Origin: Methylophaga nitratireducenticrescens
GTDB taxonomy: Bacteria; Pseudomonadota; Gammaproteobacteria; Nitrosococcales; Methylophagaceae
Assembly: GCF_000260985.4 (NCBI RefSeq)
Contig: NC_017857.3
Span: 1,798,001-1,862,000, forward strand
Direction: 5' to 3'
Length of the DNA: 64,000 nucleotides
In this document: one piece after another, positions 26,617 through 35,504 of the stretch
Layout of the letters: each line of letters starts with the position of its first letter
Numbering within the stretch: the first letter of the stretch is position 1
Translations under genes and position numbers: made by a program
The notes under the pieces: model-generated
Told to the model about the DNA's origin: nothing
Seen by the model: the letters and a program-made list of their open reading frames with translations, nothing else
Databases searched by the model: none

Positions 26617-26895
26617 ATGAAATTTCAAACCTTGCCATATTTTGTTGCGTTGCCAGCATTAATGTTGGCTCTATCTGCTCAAGCTCATAACCCTGAAGAG
26701 CATATTAACAAAGGAGAAGCACCTAACTGTGCAGCTATGAAAGATATGGATCATTCTAAAATGGATATGAATGATCCAGTCATGCAAGCCATGATGCAGA
26801 AATGTATGCCTAAAGATGAAGTAATGTCTAAAGATGGTGATGCTGGCCATGATATGGAAGCAGGTGTTAAAAAACCTTCTGAGCATCAACATTAA
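26617..26895 (+). CDS. Small Met/His-rich periplasmic protein
   Basis: 92-aa exported protein. ATG at 26617 is chosen since it follows AGGA (26605-26608) and opens a signal peptide ending LSAQAHN. The mature part has the Met/His/Asp-rich metal-binding style of copper proteins (MKDMDHSKMDMND, MQAMMQKCMP, HDMEAG) and two Cys. Probably a periplasmic copper buffer. First gene of the cop cluster, directly after the CopR box region. Confidence 0.75.
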   Translation: MKFQTLPYFVALPALMLALSAQAHNPEEHINKGEAPNCAAMKDMDHSKMDMNDPVMQAMMQKCMPKDEVMSKDGDAGHDMEAGVKKPSEHQH

Positions 26896-26918
26896 TTTCA
26901 GATAGCTGTTATAACTAA

Positions 26919-27491
26919 GTGATTAGTGTGCCATCTTCTAAGTTATTGAAATGCTTTAAATGTATTGTTGTTGTGTCAGGTCTGGTCGTATTGGCTGGAT
27001 TAGGGTTCATTTATTCAGGCTATTACCCAATGGGGGCTGACAGTAAGCACACAAAGCTTACGTACTGGGCATTAGAAATCTTACGTGAACGCTCCATCAG
27101 TCGGGCTGCTCAGAATATTGAGGTGCCAACTGATCTTGATATACCTGCGCGATTACTTCGTGGTGGTTCAGATTATGCTGCTATGTGTGCAGGCTGTCAT
27201 CTTGTGCCAGACAAAATGAATTCAGATTTCACTTTGGGACTGTATCCTGAACCACCTAATTTGACGGTGAAGCACTCAGGGCATGATGAGCCAAAAGTAG
27301 TCCAAGCCAGAGAATATTTTTGGATTATTAAACACGGCATTAAGGGCTCTGGAATGCCAGCCTGGGGGCCGGGCCATACTGACGAACAGATATGGAACCT
27401 AGTCGCTTTCTTGCAGCGACTTCCTGAATTGTCCCCCGAGCAATACCAGATTCTTACGGCTCAGGGATCTTCAAGTTCCCATAACCATTGA
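26919..27491 (+). CDS. Membrane-anchored class I cytochrome c
   Basis: 190-aa c-type cytochrome. An N-terminal signal/anchor (about 15-35) precedes the haem motif CAGCH at 90-94; a Met in GSGMPAWGPGH is the likely sixth ligand, followed by the conserved helix DEQIWNLVAFLQRLPEL. It starts with GTG at 26919, with no better start. Placed between a copper buffer protein and copA, it may take electrons from copper oxidation or supply redox power to the oxidase; such cytochromes recur in copper islands. Exact role inferred. Confidence 0.85.
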   Translation: MISVPSSKLLKCFKCIVVVSGLVVLAGLGFIYSGYYPMGADSKHTKLTYWALEILRERSISRAAQNIEVPTDLDIPARLLRGGSDYAAMCAGCHLVPDKMNSDFTLGLYPEPPNLTVKHSGHDEPKVVQAREYFWIIKHGIKGSGMPAWGPGHTDEQIWNLVAFLQRLPELSPEQYQILTAQGSSSSHNH

Positions 27492-27553
27492 CTGTAATGT
27501 GTAATACAGGCTTACGTTTAAGTTAAATCCAATTTTGTTAGGAGACGAATTCC

Positions 27554-29332
27554 ATGGCAAATTCAATTGAAGAGAATCGTAGACGCTTTATTAAATCTGC
27601 CATTGGGACAGCATCAGCCCTTGTTTTAGCCAAAATGGCGCCGGCATGGGCTTATCCACTGGGTCGAAGCTATGGTGATGTTATTCATACGCAGAATGTG
27701 GTCGATCTGCATATTCGCCGCGAAGATATGAATGTTGCTGGAAGAATTGCTAGACCGATAACTATCAACGGTAGTATGCCAGGGCCTTTGCTCAGGTTGA
27801 AAGAAGGGCAGCTAGCCAGTTTACGTGTCAGTAATGCTTTGAATGAATCTACCTCCATCCATTGGCACGGCATTATTCTGCCGGAGAATATGGACGGTGT
27901 GCCCGGCGTCAGTTTTCTGGGTATCGACCCCGGCGAAACTTTTCACTACGAATATGATGTTAATCAGAACGGAACCTACTGGTATCACAGCCATTCTGGA
28001 TTGCAGGAACAGTTAGGTCACTTAGGGCCGATTGTAATAGACCCTGAGGATGGTGATATTGGCGCAGATCGGGAACATGTGATTATCCTCAGCGACTGGA
28101 CCTTTGAAGATCCCGACGAGGTTTTCCGAAATCTCAAGGTAGCCGAGGGTTATTACAACTATCAGCAGCGAACCTTGGGTGACACTTTCGACGATATTCG
28201 CCGACAAGGGCTTGCAAAAACATGGCAAGAGCGGTCCATGTGGAACAAAATGCGCATGAGCGCCAGGGATCTATTGGATGTAACCGGATCTACCTATACC
28301 TACCTGATAAACGGCCGCGATAATTCGACCAACTGGACAGCACTTTACAAGCCCGGAGAAAAAATTCGTCTGAGAGTTATAAACGGCTCTGCCATGACGT
28401 TCTTCGATTTTCGTATTCCGGGTCTCGAGATGACGGTTGTCTCTGCAGACGGCCAGCCGATCAAGCCCGTTACAGTAGATGAATTTCGAATTGGTGTGGC
28501 TGAGACATACGATGTCATCGTAACGCCGAAAAACGATCGTCCTTATACGCTTTTTGCGGAAAGCATGGATCGTAGCGGTTATGTGCGAGGTACGCTAGCA
28601 ACAGAATTGGGGCAGGAAGCCCCAGTGCCCGAATTGCGACCAGTGCCTGAACGAGGGATGGCAGCGATGGGGATGCGTCATGAAATGGATGGGATGGACA
28701 TGCAATCCACCAATAAAGAACAGCCTGGAATGGATGACCAACAAGAAATGGCCGAGGGCGGCCATGCTGGGCATAAGGCTGTGACGCAACAGCGACCTTC
28801 GGCGCCCGATCTTGGCATTGAACACGCGCCAGGTGGGCATGGTCCCGGTGCTGCCATGATTGCCAGAAACCCAGTCAGCCGTCTAAATGAGCCGGGTGTT
28901 GGCCTTGAAAATGTCGACCACCGAGTTCTGGTCTATGGCGACCTCATTGGAGCTCATCCTTGGCCTGATGATAGGGAGCCGGAGCGTGACATCGAGCTGC
29001 ATCTCACCGGTAATATGGAAAAATATATGTGGTCTTTTGATGGTGTGAAATACACTGAAGTCGATGGGCCAGTGGAGTTTCATCATGGTGAGCGTCTGCG
29101 TTTGATAATGGTAAACGACACGATGATGGATCATCCGATTCATCTGCATGGCATGTGGATGGAACTTGAAAATGGCCAATATCCCCGTCCTCGAAAGCAC
29201 ACTATCAGTATCAAACCCAGTGAGGTCGTTTCATTGCAAATAAGTGCCGATGCTCCTGGTAGCTGGGCCTTCCATTGTCATCTTCTTTATCACATGAAAG
29301 CAGGAATGTTTCGAGTTGTCAGGGTCAGCTAA
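27554..29332 (+). CDS. copA: CopA/PcoA-type multicopper oxidase
   Basis: Periplasmic multicopper oxidase, 592 aa. Twin-Arg signal (NRRRFIKSAIGTASALV) for folded export. Copper ligand motifs are all present: IHWHG, YWYHSHSG, HPIHLHGMW and the C-terminal HCHLLYHMKAGMFRVV. The Met/His-rich insert (about 372-435; MGMRHEMDGMDM, GHAGHKA) is typical of CopA. It oxidises Cu(I) and binds excess copper in the periplasm. AGGAGA precedes the ATG; copB follows after 9 bases. Confidence 0.95.
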   Translation: MANSIEENRRRFIKSAIGTASALVLAKMAPAWAYPLGRSYGDVIHTQNVVDLHIRREDMNVAGRIARPITINGSMPGPLLRLKEGQLASLRVSNALNESTSIHWHGIILPENMDGVPGVSFLGIDPGETFHYEYDVNQNGTYWYHSHSGLQEQLGHLGPIVIDPEDGDIGADREHVIILSDWTFEDPDEVFRNLKVAEGYYNYQQRTLGDTFDDIRRQGLAKTWQERSMWNKMRMSARDLLDVTGSTYTYLINGRDNSTNWTALYKPGEKIRLRVINGSAMTFFDFRIPGLEMTVVSADGQPIKPVTVDEFRIGVAETYDVIVTPKNDRPYTLFAESMDRSGYVRGTLATELGQEAPVPELRPVPERGMAAMGMRHEMDGMDMQSTNKEQPGMDDQQEMAEGGHAGHKAVTQQRPSAPDLGIEHAPGGHGPGAAMIARNPVSRLNEPGVGLENVDHRVLVYGDLIGAHPWPDDREPERDIELHLTGNMEKYMWSFDGVKYTEVDGPVEFHHGERLRLIMVNDTMMDHPIHLHGMWMELENGQYPRPRKHTISIKPSEVVSLQISADAPGSWAFHCHLLYHMKAGMFRVVRVS

Positions 29333-29341
29333 GGAGATGAT

Positions 29342-30091
29342 ATGAACAAACTTACAATCATGACAATGCTCGTTTTTATAGGAATGAGCACCACGGTCTC
29401 TGCCGATCACGCTGAGGATCACTGGCCCGAACCCATTGAGTCTTACCGAACCGGGCAGGTTTTATTTGATCGGCTGGAATTCACCCGTACAGACAATAAT
29501 GAGAACCTAATCGTCTGGGATATGTTGGCTTGGTACGGTGGGGACACAAATCGGGTTTATTTTAAAAGTGAAGGTGAGAATAAACAAAATGATGGTGAAC
29601 CCACAGAACTGGAAAGTACGGAGGTGTTAGCGAGCCGGTTAATTGCTCCTTTTTGGGAAATACAGGGCGGCGTTGGACTTCGTGGATCAATGGCATCGGA
29701 TGCCGATCATGAACACTATCTAGTATTCAGTCTGTTTGGCATGGCTCCCTATCGATTTGAAATGGATAATTCACTTACCATTAATGAAGATGGCGACATA
29801 GCAGCATCACTTGAAGCCGAATACGACATACGCCTCAGTCAAGTTTCGTACTTACAGCCACGCTTGGAAGTTTCTGCTGGACTCACAGATGCCCAAGCGT
29901 TCGATCGCCCCAGTGGATTCAACGATGTTCGAATAGGACTGCGTTATCGCTATGAAATCTCTAGAGAGTTTGCGCCATATATAGGTGTTTATTGGAGCCG
30001 AGCCTTAGGTCAAAAGGCTAATCAAATCGCTGATGACGGGGGGGATAAAATCGAAACAGGTTTTGTTGCCGGGGTTCGGATGTGGTTTTAA
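29342..30091 (+). CDS. copB: CopB/PcoB outer-membrane copper resistance protein
   Basis: 249-aa outer-membrane beta-barrel partner of CopA. Signal peptide (about 1-21, STTVSA), then the CopB core: DRLEFTRTDNNENLIVWD, WYGGDTNRVYFKSEGE, PFWEIQGGVG, and a C-terminal strand ending VAGVRMWF with terminal Phe. The long Met-rich repeat region of many CopB proteins is missing, so this is the short form. AAGGAGATGAT overlaps the spacer from copA, indicating one operon. Confidence 0.93.
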   Translation: MNKLTIMTMLVFIGMSTTVSADHAEDHWPEPIESYRTGQVLFDRLEFTRTDNNENLIVWDMLAWYGGDTNRVYFKSEGENKQNDGEPTELESTEVLASRLIAPFWEIQGGVGLRGSMASDADHEHYLVFSLFGMAPYRFEMDNSLTINEDGDIAASLEAEYDIRLSQVSYLQPRLEVSAGLTDAQAFDRPSGFNDVRIGLRYRYEISREFAPYIGVYWSRALGQKANQIADDGGDKIETGFVAGVRMWF

Positions 30092-30131
30092 CTAGAGTAA
30101 CAAAATTAGTAAAACTGAAGAGGGAGAGTTA

Positions 30132-31457
30132 ATGACTAACAATGACGACAGAACAACGCATTATAAGGAGGGAAGTCTCACTTTAGCGGGAACAGTTATG
30201 CTCGGTACCGGGGTGATGATTGGTGCTGGTATCTTTGCGCTCACTGGGCAAATGGCGCAGATGACAGGTGTTTTATTTCCTTTAGCGTTTCTAGCCGCCG
30301 CAGTAATCGTTAGTTTTAGTGCCTATTCATACATCAAAATTTCTAACGCTTATCCCTCAGCCGGTGGCATCGGCATGTATCTGCATAAGGCATATGGTGA
30401 CCGATTGCCAACTGCTTTCAATGCTTTACTGATGTACTTCTCAATGGTTATCGCGCAGAGCTTTTTGGCGCGGACATTTGGCTCTTATACCATGCAACTT
30501 TTTGGTGGTGATGATAGCGGCATGATGGTGCCTATACTTGGTGTGTCACTGATTTTGGCAGCTTTTTTGATTAATCTTTCAGACAATAGACTTATCGAGG
30601 GCGTGGCCTCTTTTATTGGTGTTTTGAAAATCGTGGGCATTCTCGTCTTTGGATTAGTAGGTATTTGGATCGCCGACAGTATATCAGTCGACTTCTCAAG
30701 CCCAGGAGAGGCGGGAACTTTTGGCAACTTCCTCGGTGCAACTGCACTGGGAATACTGGCCTTTAAGGGGTTCACCACCATTACCAACAGCGGTTCTGAG
30801 GTAAAAGATCCTAAACGCAACGTGGGTCGCGCCATTGTTATTTCCATCGCGGCCTGCGTGGTGATTTATAGCTTGGTCGGTTTTGCTGTGGCGAGTAATT
30901 TGTCGTTGGCAGAAATCATCAAAACACAGGACTATTCCCTTGCTGCAGCAGCACGGCCTGCCTTAGGTGAATATGGTGTGTGGTTTACGGTTGCTATTGC
31001 CATGATGGCGACTGCCGGCGGTATTCTGGCCAGCATTTTTGCTGTCTCAAGAATGCTGGCAATGCTGACGGAAATGAAACTGGTTCCGCATCGGCATTTC
31101 GGTATGCCGGGTAGTATTCAAAAACATACGCTGGTCTACACGGTCGTTTTAGGACTTATTCTGACGGCATTTTTTGATCTGTCTCGAATTGCTGCACTGG
31201 GTATCGTGTTTTACCTAATTATGGACATTGCCATTCATTGGGGCGTTCTTCGTTATTTGCGAGAAGACATTAACGCCAATAGATGGGTGCCAACTACCGC
31301 GATTATTTTAGATTTGCTCGCGCTAGGGGGCTTTGTCTGGGTAAAACTGAATACTGATCCATTTGTGATTGGTGTGGCGGTTGTTACTATGATTATTATC
31401 GCAGTTGCTGAGCAGATTTTCCTGAAAAGATCCGCTGAATTACATCATCATCATTAA
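30132..31457 (+). CDS. APC superfamily amino acid permease
   Basis: 441-aa inner-membrane transporter with about 12 segments and the APC signature early on (GTVMLGTGVMIGAGIFALTG). Conserved loop NSGSEVKDPKRNVGRAI supports the family. C-terminus ends in four His (HHHH), unusual and possibly metal-binding. Fourth gene after the CopR box region, 40 bases from copB, so probably copper-induced; its substrate (amino acid or a copper-chelating one) is unknown. Confidence 0.87.
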   Translation: MTNNDDRTTHYKEGSLTLAGTVMLGTGVMIGAGIFALTGQMAQMTGVLFPLAFLAAAVIVSFSAYSYIKISNAYPSAGGIGMYLHKAYGDRLPTAFNALLMYFSMVIAQSFLARTFGSYTMQLFGGDDSGMMVPILGVSLILAAFLINLSDNRLIEGVASFIGVLKIVGILVFGLVGIWIADSISVDFSSPGEAGTFGNFLGATALGILAFKGFTTITNSGSEVKDPKRNVGRAIVISIAACVVIYSLVGFAVASNLSLAEIIKTQDYSLAAAARPALGEYGVWFTVAIAMMATAGGILASIFAVSRMLAMLTEMKLVPHRHFGMPGSIQKHTLVYTVVLGLILTAFFDLSRIAALGIVFYLIMDIAIHWGVLRYLREDINANRWVPTTAIILDLLALGGFVWVKLNTDPFVIGVAVVTMIIIAVAEQIFLKRSAELHHHH

Positions 31458-31486
31458 TTACAATATTTTACGTGGAGGGCAGTACC

Positions 31487-31681
31487 ATGATGACTGATAA
31501 TATTTTTGGTAACACCATGTACGCATGATATTGGTAGTGGATGCTGGTGTTTGCCATTGTCGTTGTTATTCCGGTTTGGCGTTTTTGTCAGCGTACAGAG
31601 TGCCCAGGTTGGATGGGAATACTGATATTGATTCCTTTCATTAATCAGGCATTACTGTATTTCATTGCGTTTACCGATTAG
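31487..31681 (+). pseudogene. Small membrane protein gene with two in-frame stops
   Basis: The ATG at 31487 follows GGAGG (31473-31479) and opens MTDNIFGNTMYA, then TGA (31526) and TAG (31535), after which the same frame continues YW-WMLVFAIVVVIPVWRF and on to ILIPFINQALLYFIAFTD with a normal stop at 31679. The pattern of small two-segment inner-membrane proteins is kept throughout. The rest (31541-31681) could still be expressed as a 46-aa peptide. No other feature was seen in 31682-31852. Confidence 0.6.
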
Positions 31682-31852
31682 CCAGTAGAAAAAAGATTGA
31701 GATAAAGGCAGCCGAACACTGGTATGTTCACCATCAGGATTTATTGAGGGTCTAAGCTTATGGTCATCTTCAGTAGACATAAGTGCTGGTATTTTTGCTG
31801 TGACTAACAATCTTTTCTAGCGTTTCATATCTAATAGAAGAGCGAGGTTCTG

Positions 31853-32341
31853 ATGTTTCCGTCAAAAAATTGTCCTGTTTGTGAAATGTCCGTCGCAGAT
31901 AACAAATTATCTGTAAATTTCCGTGGCATTGATCTTTGGTTTTGTTCTCAACAATGTCAGGACAGATTCAACCAACGGCCAAGCTTATACATTGGTGATC
32001 CCAAGCATGGTAAATCAGTCAAGCAACATGGTGTAAGGGTTAATAAACAGAGACTTATTAAGCTTGAACTGCCTGACAATGAGGAGTTTAAAATTAAATT
32101 GATTAATGGTTTAAATTCATTGATGGGGGTGACGCAAGCTAAAATTAATCAAAAAGTGCTTGAAATTGAATACGATTTGGTTCAAATATCACTTGATGAA
32201 ATTGAGCATTATATTTTGGCCTCGGGGGTAGATATGGAGCAGTCGTGGCTTGATAAGGTTCACGATGCTCTCCTTCATCTCAGTGAGGAAGGTGAATTGG
32301 GTAATCTCGGACACCCCTATAAAGACGATAGCAGTCATTAA
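31853..32341 (+). CDS. YHS-domain metal protein with HMA-like C-terminus
   Basis: 162-aa cytoplasmic protein. The N-terminus is a YHS/TRASH metal-binding domain (CPVCEMSV ... LWFCSQQCQDRFNQRP) with paired Cys, usual in copper-handling proteins. Residues about 75-135 resemble a heavy-metal-associated fold without the CxxC pair (LINGLNSLMGVTQAKIN, LDEIEHYILASG). Likely a copper chaperone or scavenger. It overlaps the convergent gene's end by 4 bases. Confidence 0.78.
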   Translation: MFPSKNCPVCEMSVADNKLSVNFRGIDLWFCSQQCQDRFNQRPSLYIGDPKHGKSVKQHGVRVNKQRLIKLELPDNEEFKIKLINGLNSLMGVTQAKINQKVLEIEYDLVQISLDEIEHYILASGVDMEQSWLDKVHDALLHLSEEGELGNLGHPYKDDSSH

Positions 32342-33036
32342 TTAAATCTGACTTGGTTTTTCCAAGTCAAATGTTCATAAATGCCCGTCCAGTAATATCC
32401 AAAACTGGCTGCAAAAAGTAACTCTTCCAAGGGTGTACCAATAAGAAACAGGCCACTCAGTGCATCCAGGTTCCATACACGTTCGATGTATCCCGGTGCA
32501 ATGCTTTCAAGACCAAGGACAAAAATCGCGTAATAAACAAGAAATAGAACGCTTCCCCAAAAACTCTTGAGTGCAAGGTCTGGTCTGCACCAGCTATTGG
32601 CAATGCCTCCCGCGATCATCGCCATAATGGCCGGATAAATTGGATTCCAGTCGAAGAGCATCAAAACGGGAAAGACAATAAATGGGACCGTGATTGCGAA
32701 TAGGTGGTGATTATGTCTTTGAGACAAACGTGCGGTTAGTGGGATTGGCTGCAACCTTTGTCGGGTCACCACATTATAGGCAACAGCCCCAATACCCCCG
32801 ATGCCAAAGCAGAAAATCAAGCTCTCTATATCAAACCCGGTTTCAATCGCAAGGTTAAATAAGCTGGGAGGACTCCAATATTCTGGTACAAAGATCGGTT
32901 CAGTGAGTCCAAACAGCATAGTAATCAAACTTGCTTTCAACATCACTGACCTATATGTGGGAGCTGTCCAGTACACTGCTACCCAAGGAATAAGAAATGC
33001 AAGAGACCAAATTAACCAGACATATTGATCATTCAT
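32338..33036 (-). CDS. Lycopene cyclase-domain membrane protein
   Basis: 232-aa inner-membrane protein with about 6-7 hydrophobic segments. The start at 33036 is chosen because CAGGAA lies upstream and the protein then opens MNDQYVWLIWSLAFL. It has the CrtY-type cyclase-domain pattern (PEYWSPPSLF, GFDIESLIFCFG, FLIGTPLEELLF with paired acids). No carotenoid genes are nearby, so a true cyclase role is doubtful. Same-island relatives are thought to be membrane proteins of unknown use. Confidence 0.72.
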   Translation of the reverse strand: MNDQYVWLIWSLAFLIPWVAVYWTAPTYRSVMLKASLITMLFGLTEPIFVPEYWSPPSLFNLAIETGFDIESLIFCFGIGGIGAVAYNVVTRQRLQPIPLTARLSQRHNHHLFAITVPFIVFPVLMLFDWNPIYPAIMAMIAGGIANSWCRPDLALKSFWGSVLFLVYYAIFVLGLESIAPGYIERVWNLDALSGLFLIGTPLEELLFAASFGYYWTGIYEHLTWKNQVRFN

Positions 33037-33120
33037 GACACATAATTCCTGATAATCGAAATTTGATTTAATTTGTAAGACGAACAACCAAATTTTTCTG
33101 TTGGGTTGAACTATAGAGTT

Positions 33121-33150
33121 AATTACAAAATCTTGATGTTAATTGTAATT
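33121..33150. promoter_or_regulatory. AATTACAA/TTGTAATT dyad, possible CopR-like site
   Basis: AATTACAA (33121-33128) and TTGTAATT (33143-33150) are exact reverse complements with a 14-base spacer. The left half extends to ATTACAAAATC, identical to the left half of the box before the cus genes, but the right half is spaced differently. It lies in the 308-base gap between the cyclase-domain gene and the 152-aa gene. Confidence 0.45.
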
Positions 33151-33344
33151 GAAGTTTAAATTTTTTTATGTTATTTCTTACATTGATAGTAATTTTTATA
33201 AAAAAATATGTCTGTTGTAAGAGGGATTACCAAGCATTTTTAAGATCAATCCTCGCTTTTAAGTGAAGTAGTTCAACAATGAACCGCTTTACGTTTAACA
33301 AGCGATTTAAATAATGGCAACAACCAAAAAACCAGGAGTTTATT

Positions 33345-33803
33345 ATGCAGGTTGAAACGTTAAGAGATGTCCTTCATTGGACAAGCGAGTTTCATCAACA
33401 CCTTACTGAGTGTTTGAAACATTGTGCCGACAAGAATGAGAATGCTCGAGCACAAATGCTTCTCAAGTATTTATCAGAACATGAAGAAAAGCTTGGACAT
33501 GTTGTTCACCAGTTTGAAGTCACAGGTAATGAACACGCGTTAAATACCTGGTGTTATGAGTATTTAAATAAACATCCAATTGTTCAACATCATGATTGTG
33601 ATGCACCATTTTCTCAGCTATCGACTAGAGAAATCATGCAGGTAATTATTGATCAGCATAAACAGGTCATTGACCTGTATCGTTATCTACATGAACGCGC
33701 AGATATACCTTCGGCAAAAGAGCTGATGGAGACACTCAAATCCTTTGAAGAACATGAAATAATGCAGATGGTGCAGTCAGCAAATCGGCTGGAGGATTTA
33801 TGA
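33345..33803 (+). CDS. Helical hypothetical protein, hemerythrin/ferritin-like
   Basis: 152-aa soluble protein, not firmly assigned. It is a His/Glu-rich helical bundle (SEFHQHLTECLKHCADK, HEEKLGHVVHQFE, IIDQHKQVIDLYRYLHE, SFEEHEIMQMVQSANRLE), reminiscent of hemerythrin/ferritin-like folds, and could bind a metal. AGGAG (33332-33336) supports the start. It sits alone downstream of a CopR-like dyad in the copper island, which suggests copper induction. Confidence 0.7.
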   Translation: MQVETLRDVLHWTSEFHQHLTECLKHCADKNENARAQMLLKYLSEHEEKLGHVVHQFEVTGNEHALNTWCYEYLNKHPIVQHHDCDAPFSQLSTREIMQVIIDQHKQVIDLYRYLHERADIPSAKELMETLKSFEEHEIMQMVQSANRLEDL

Positions 33804-33938
33804 AACAACAGTCTTGAAAGAGAATGTCCTGCATCATTTTCATTACTGGCAATGAACAGAATACAGGTTTGTGCTCCATACAAATATAATCATGCTTAAC
33901 TGAAATGTTAAGTATTAATAAAATAGAGGCACTCAACG

Positions 33939-33974
33939 ATAAAACCTGAAGCCGTGTTAATGAGCAGGTTTTAT
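33939..33974 (+). terminator. Bidirectional hairpin between convergent genes
   Basis: ATAAAACCTG and CAGGTTTTAT form a perfect 10-bp stem with a 16-base loop, followed on the plus strand by a T-run. It overlaps the last codons of the EamA transporter gene and lies 136 bases after the 152-aa gene. Confidence 0.5.
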
Positions 33975-34859
33975 TTTTCCATTTATGACCGTGACTAAGA
34001 AGATAGCTGTAATAATGAATGTAGCTCCAAGCCATTGAATGGTAGTTAATGACTCTGAAAATACGGTATGACCAAGGTATATTCCAAACACAGGGGTGAG
34101 GAAGTTATATACGTTAAGCTTAAAAAGTGGTGCATGTTGCATTAGCCAGAACCACAAAATAAACGGTAGCGCAGTTCCCAATAATGCCAATGCAAGAAGA
34201 ATTAAGGTGTAATCCATTTTCCAGTCTAAAGAGTCCAGATTGGTGGTGTAAAAAGCCAAAATACCAAGAGGTATGGCACCAATGAATAACTGGAATCCCA
34301 TTGCAAAAAGCACGTCTACTTGACCAGCAATTTTCTTAAGCAAGACATTGCTAACAGCACCGCCAAACGAAGCCATGAGCACAAAGATTATTCCCAATAG
34401 AACTTGCTTTTCTGTCTGCACCAGACTGTTCAAAGAAATTATGACTATTCCTGTAAATCCAATAACACTACCAATTAAATGTACTCCGGTCATTCTCTCC
34501 TTGAGAAAATACCAGCCCAAAATACCAGCAATAAGTGGTTGCATATTAGTAATGACTGTTGCAAGCCCGGGATTAAGCAAGCTGCCAGCATAAAACATGC
34601 CCCACAATCCCAGACTTGTCGCAGATAGACCTATGATCGTTATATATATCCAGAGCCTATAACCTCTTGGAAAAGGTCGATTTGTGAAATGAGCAATGAG
34701 CACGAGTACACAGCCTGCTATTACGGCACGCAAAAAAGCTGTCAACATAACGGGGGCATAAGGCAGACTGAGCTTAATAAGCGGATAACAAAGTGCCCAC
34801 ATCATCATCACCATGATTGCAGCAGAGCTCACAAATTTCAGGTGAAGGTTAAGTAACAT
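33957..34859 (-). CDS. EamA/DMT family transporter
   Basis: 300-aa inner-membrane drug/metabolite transporter: ten hydrophobic segments in two EamA repeats (AVIAGCVLVLIAHF ... TNMQPLIAGILGWYFLKERM in the first; GTALPFILWFWLM ... FLTPVFGIYLGHTVFSESL in the second). Substrate unknown. It is transcribed leftward, and no obvious partner gene lies upstream; only the relic of an ATP-grasp gene precedes it. Confidence 0.88.
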   Translation of the reverse strand: MLLNLHLKFVSSAAIMVMMMWALCYPLIKLSLPYAPVMLTAFLRAVIAGCVLVLIAHFTNRPFPRGYRLWIYITIIGLSATSLGLWGMFYAGSLLNPGLATVITNMQPLIAGILGWYFLKERMTGVHLIGSVIGFTGIVIISLNSLVQTEKQVLLGIIFVLMASFGGAVSNVLLKKIAGQVDVLFAMGFQLFIGAIPLGILAFYTTNLDSLDWKMDYTLILLALALLGTALPFILWFWLMQHAPLFKLNVYNFLTPVFGIYLGHTVFSESLTTIQWLGATFIITAIFLVTVINGKIKPAH

Positions 34860-34983
34860 GATAGAAAACCCTCAGATAGTGCATTGTCATCATAATGGCC
34901 TACAGATTCCTTTTTCTCAGAGCTATTTAAGCTTTTGTACTTCGCTGGGTTGGATTTTTCTAGTGGGACCTGATCACATACAC

Positions 34984-35203
34984 TGTCCGAACAATAGCTA
35001 GCATTTGTTCCAGATCTGAGTTGGGAACACAAACAGCACTGTTTGAGAAGAGTTGATGCATTGCAGAACTGGTCAGGATCTCATCGGTATTTTTCACCGA
35101 GCTGATTAGCAAGATTATGAGCAATTTGGGGGCAATCAAGAATGACACAGACGCAATGCTGATTTAGCCTTTCCGCTTCGGTCTGTCGCGAGGAATTTGA
35201 TGA
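34984..35203 (-). pseudogene. Frameshifted relic of the ATP-grasp gene
   Basis: Read on the minus strand, one frame gives SSRQTEAERLNQHCVCVILD and on to LANQLGEKYR; after a one-base shift the next frame gives TDEILTSSAMHQLFSNSAVC and VPNSDLEQMLAIVR. This matches the N-terminus of the intact protein at 22540-23817 (RLNHHCTCVTLD ... GILSTSGMRQFFSNAAIF, VPSSDLEQMQAIVK). The remaining gene body is absent. The divergence shows an old paralogue or a second acquisition, not a fresh duplication. No other gene was seen in 34860-35216. Confidence 0.82.
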
Positions 35204-35216
35204 TATGGTCACGGAT

Positions 35217-35504
35217 TTACTCCGAGTTGTGGCTTTTGGAGAACCACCGATACAAGGGAACGAACAAAAGTGCTATATACCAACCATAAAGATAGGCTTC
35301 CACCAAGCCAATTAAAAATCCCGACCACGTCAACCACTCAAAACCTGGCAGCAATGGTGCCCATGCCTCATACATGCGTATTTGTTGTGGGACAAGAAGA
35401 CCGAAGCCCACACACAACAAATAACTGATTGCCAATAATAATGACAGACTTTTCCCCACCGGAACGACCCGTATCCTACATTCGTCTGAGTTCGAATTCT
35501 GCAT
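35217..35504 (-). CDS. DUF5676-type small membrane protein
   Basis: 95-aa inner-membrane protein with two segments (LLLAISYLLCVGFGLLV and GFLIGLVEAYLYGWYIALLFV) and the pattern MYEAWAPLLPGFEWLTW common to DUF5676 members of copper/heavy-metal islands. Function unknown. AGGAG stands about 10 bases before the ATG. Same strand as the methyltransferase-like gene upstream but 250 bases away. Confidence 0.72.
   Translation of the reverse strand: MQNSNSDECRIRVVPVGKSLSLLLAISYLLCVGFGLLVPQQIRMYEAWAPLLPGFEWLTWSGFLIGLVEAYLYGWYIALLFVPLYRWFSKSHNSE

Noticed and set aside
28883-29200. 105-aa minus-strand frame inside copA
   Set aside because: Antisense to a complete multicopper oxidase with copper ligands in the plus frame.
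31780-31820. Short stretch ISAGIFAVTN resembling the APC permease start
   Set aside because: Too short to separate a relic of the permease from chance similarity.
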